Shown here in pieces: positions 63,208 through 64,000 of a stretch of DNA of 64,000 bases (positions within the stretch are counted from its first letter, which is position 1; every line of letters starts with the position of its first letter). The stretch comes from Hymenobacter puniceus (GTDB lineage Bacteria > Bacteroidota > Bacteroidia > Cytophagales > Hymenobacteraceae). A program made the translations under genes and the position numbers. Below the pieces are notes generated by a model. It was not told the origin of the DNA and ran no database searches. It saw only the letters and a program-made list of their open reading frames with translations. The DNA lies in contig NZ_JACSCX010000003.1 of assembly GCF_014333525.1 (NCBI RefSeq), positions 682,001-746,000 of the forward strand, in the 5' to 3' direction.

Positions 63208-64000
63208 CTGATTATCACTTAACATAATATAAATTATAAGACAAATAGATTTAGTTCTTTCGATGCCGGTTTCTAGCGGCTATGGATTGTCATGTATGAG
63301 CTTAGTAGAAGATTAACGGCGGGCTTTGCACGCCTGATGATTATGGGCAAGATAACATGAGCCTGTTTGCTCGTGTACTGCGGAAGCGTTAGTGATGTAT
63401 AGACGCAGCCGAGGCCTTTCTCTATGAGGCATTGGCCGCAAGCTTCAGCGGACGCCTGTTGCCGCATTAGAACCTCATTCAGCACAAACCCTTTCTCCGC
63501 TGGGCACCTGGACCAACGAGGAAAAGAAGGCGACGTTCGAAATTTACAAGTGTGGCGTTACTGGAGAGTTACAAGCTTCGATCCGGCGGTGATTAGCTAT
63601 AGTTGAGCCCGCGGCTGCGGCCGTGTCATAGTGGACGATAAAAATGAAACTACCAGAGTCCAGATGATTCACCACGTGATACGCTCTTGGCCGTGTCCGG
63701 CCTGGACGCTGGCCAGCGCGGTAATTACTTAACGACTGGTACTTAATTCCTTAGTCGGACTGTGTATGTGCACCCGACTAATAGATTCATGGTTTCAAAT
63801 TGCCGTCGCCGAATTGCTCTTGGCTCCAGTTGCTGTCGAAGCTAAGTAGCATTTGAGGATTCGTTTGATAAAGCTTGGTTTCCCTTCCAGCAAGCATGGT
63901 CCATTGGTTTAGAAAACGAGACTCTATCTACCCGGGTGATTTTTTTCTGGGGGCCTCTCTCCTATTTAGTATATCTGAACAATCCTGTATGCACAGGCAT
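63208..64000. other. Region without recognisable gene
   Basis: This last stretch has frequent stops in all frames, mixed composition and no protein-like or RNA-like signature that I can name. The only repeat is the 79-bp copy at 63478-63556. A small stem (TTAGTCGG / CCGACTAA) lies near 63751-63783. It may be decayed DNA, an intergenic region of the next locus, or low-quality end sequence. Confidence 0.6.
63478..63556 (+). repeat. 79-bp exact copy of part of DUF2147 copy 2
   Basis: The plus strand here equals the minus strand of 5905-5983 with no mismatch. In the original frame it reads SAQTLSPLGTWTNEEKKATF and on, open from about 63427 to a TGA at 63591-63593, with no start codon; the flanks are unrelated to the DUF2147 gene. 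Confidence 0.95.

Overview
The window looks like a chromosomal segment from a Hymenobacter-like member of the Bacteroidota (Cytophagales). Reasons: high GC coding sequence, start regions that almost never carry a Shine-Dalgarno sequence, promoters of the Bacteroidota type (TTTG, about 19 nt, TAnnTTTG), a surface protein beginning THIVGGE, a peptidase with a type IX secretion (T9SS) C-terminal sorting domain, and DUF2147, DUF4199, Uma2 and IcmF genes. The genus is inferred from gene content and repeats; no 16S gene is present.

Layout. 0-11 kb: a truncated T9SS-type surface protein, three secreted peptidases (M1 with sorting tail, M61, S8 lipoprotein), two tandem DUF2147 proteins, an NlpC/P60 hydrolase, and a 0.8 kb intergenic stretch that holds a promoter, a tiny ORF with a perfect Shine-Dalgarno, terminators and a 192-bp inverted repeat. 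11-25 kb: Kup potassium transporter, FKBP isomerase, an esterase, an OmpA-like protein, an aldo/keto reductase broken by one in-frame TAG, a beta-lactamase-fold hydrolase, DoxX plus a lipoprotein, a PBP2-like transpeptidase and a small ABC transporter. 25-36 kb: IcmF acyl-CoA mutase carrying an in-frame copy of an intergenic repeat, Uma2 nuclease, formaldehyde dehydrogenase, a GlcG/HbpS protein and LepA. 36-48 kb: FolD, QueE, a PorE-like OmpA protein, twin small secreted helical proteins, citrate synthase, MnmE, a DtxR-type regulator, FabH, a glycosyltransferase and DapD. 48-64 kb: MsrA, 3-hydroxybutyryl-CoA dehydrogenase, an outer membrane protein, a YbiT-like ABC-F ATPase with a degenerate second site, a small phage-like island beside tRNA-Thr, an L,D-transpeptidase, GyrA and a TPR protein. 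The last 0.87 kb has no recognisable gene.

Most genes are housekeeping or envelope functions in short or single-gene units. Unit ends are marked by unusually long, often perfect inverted repeats. The unusual material is mainly in intergenic DNA: several families of dyad repeats, one of which entered a coding frame; the structured 6.2-6.8 kb locus; the tRNA-Thr neighbourhood; and an exact 79-bp duplicate of part of a DUF2147 gene in the featureless right end. I did not find a clearly new multi-gene system, a CRISPR array, an rRNA gene or a transposase.
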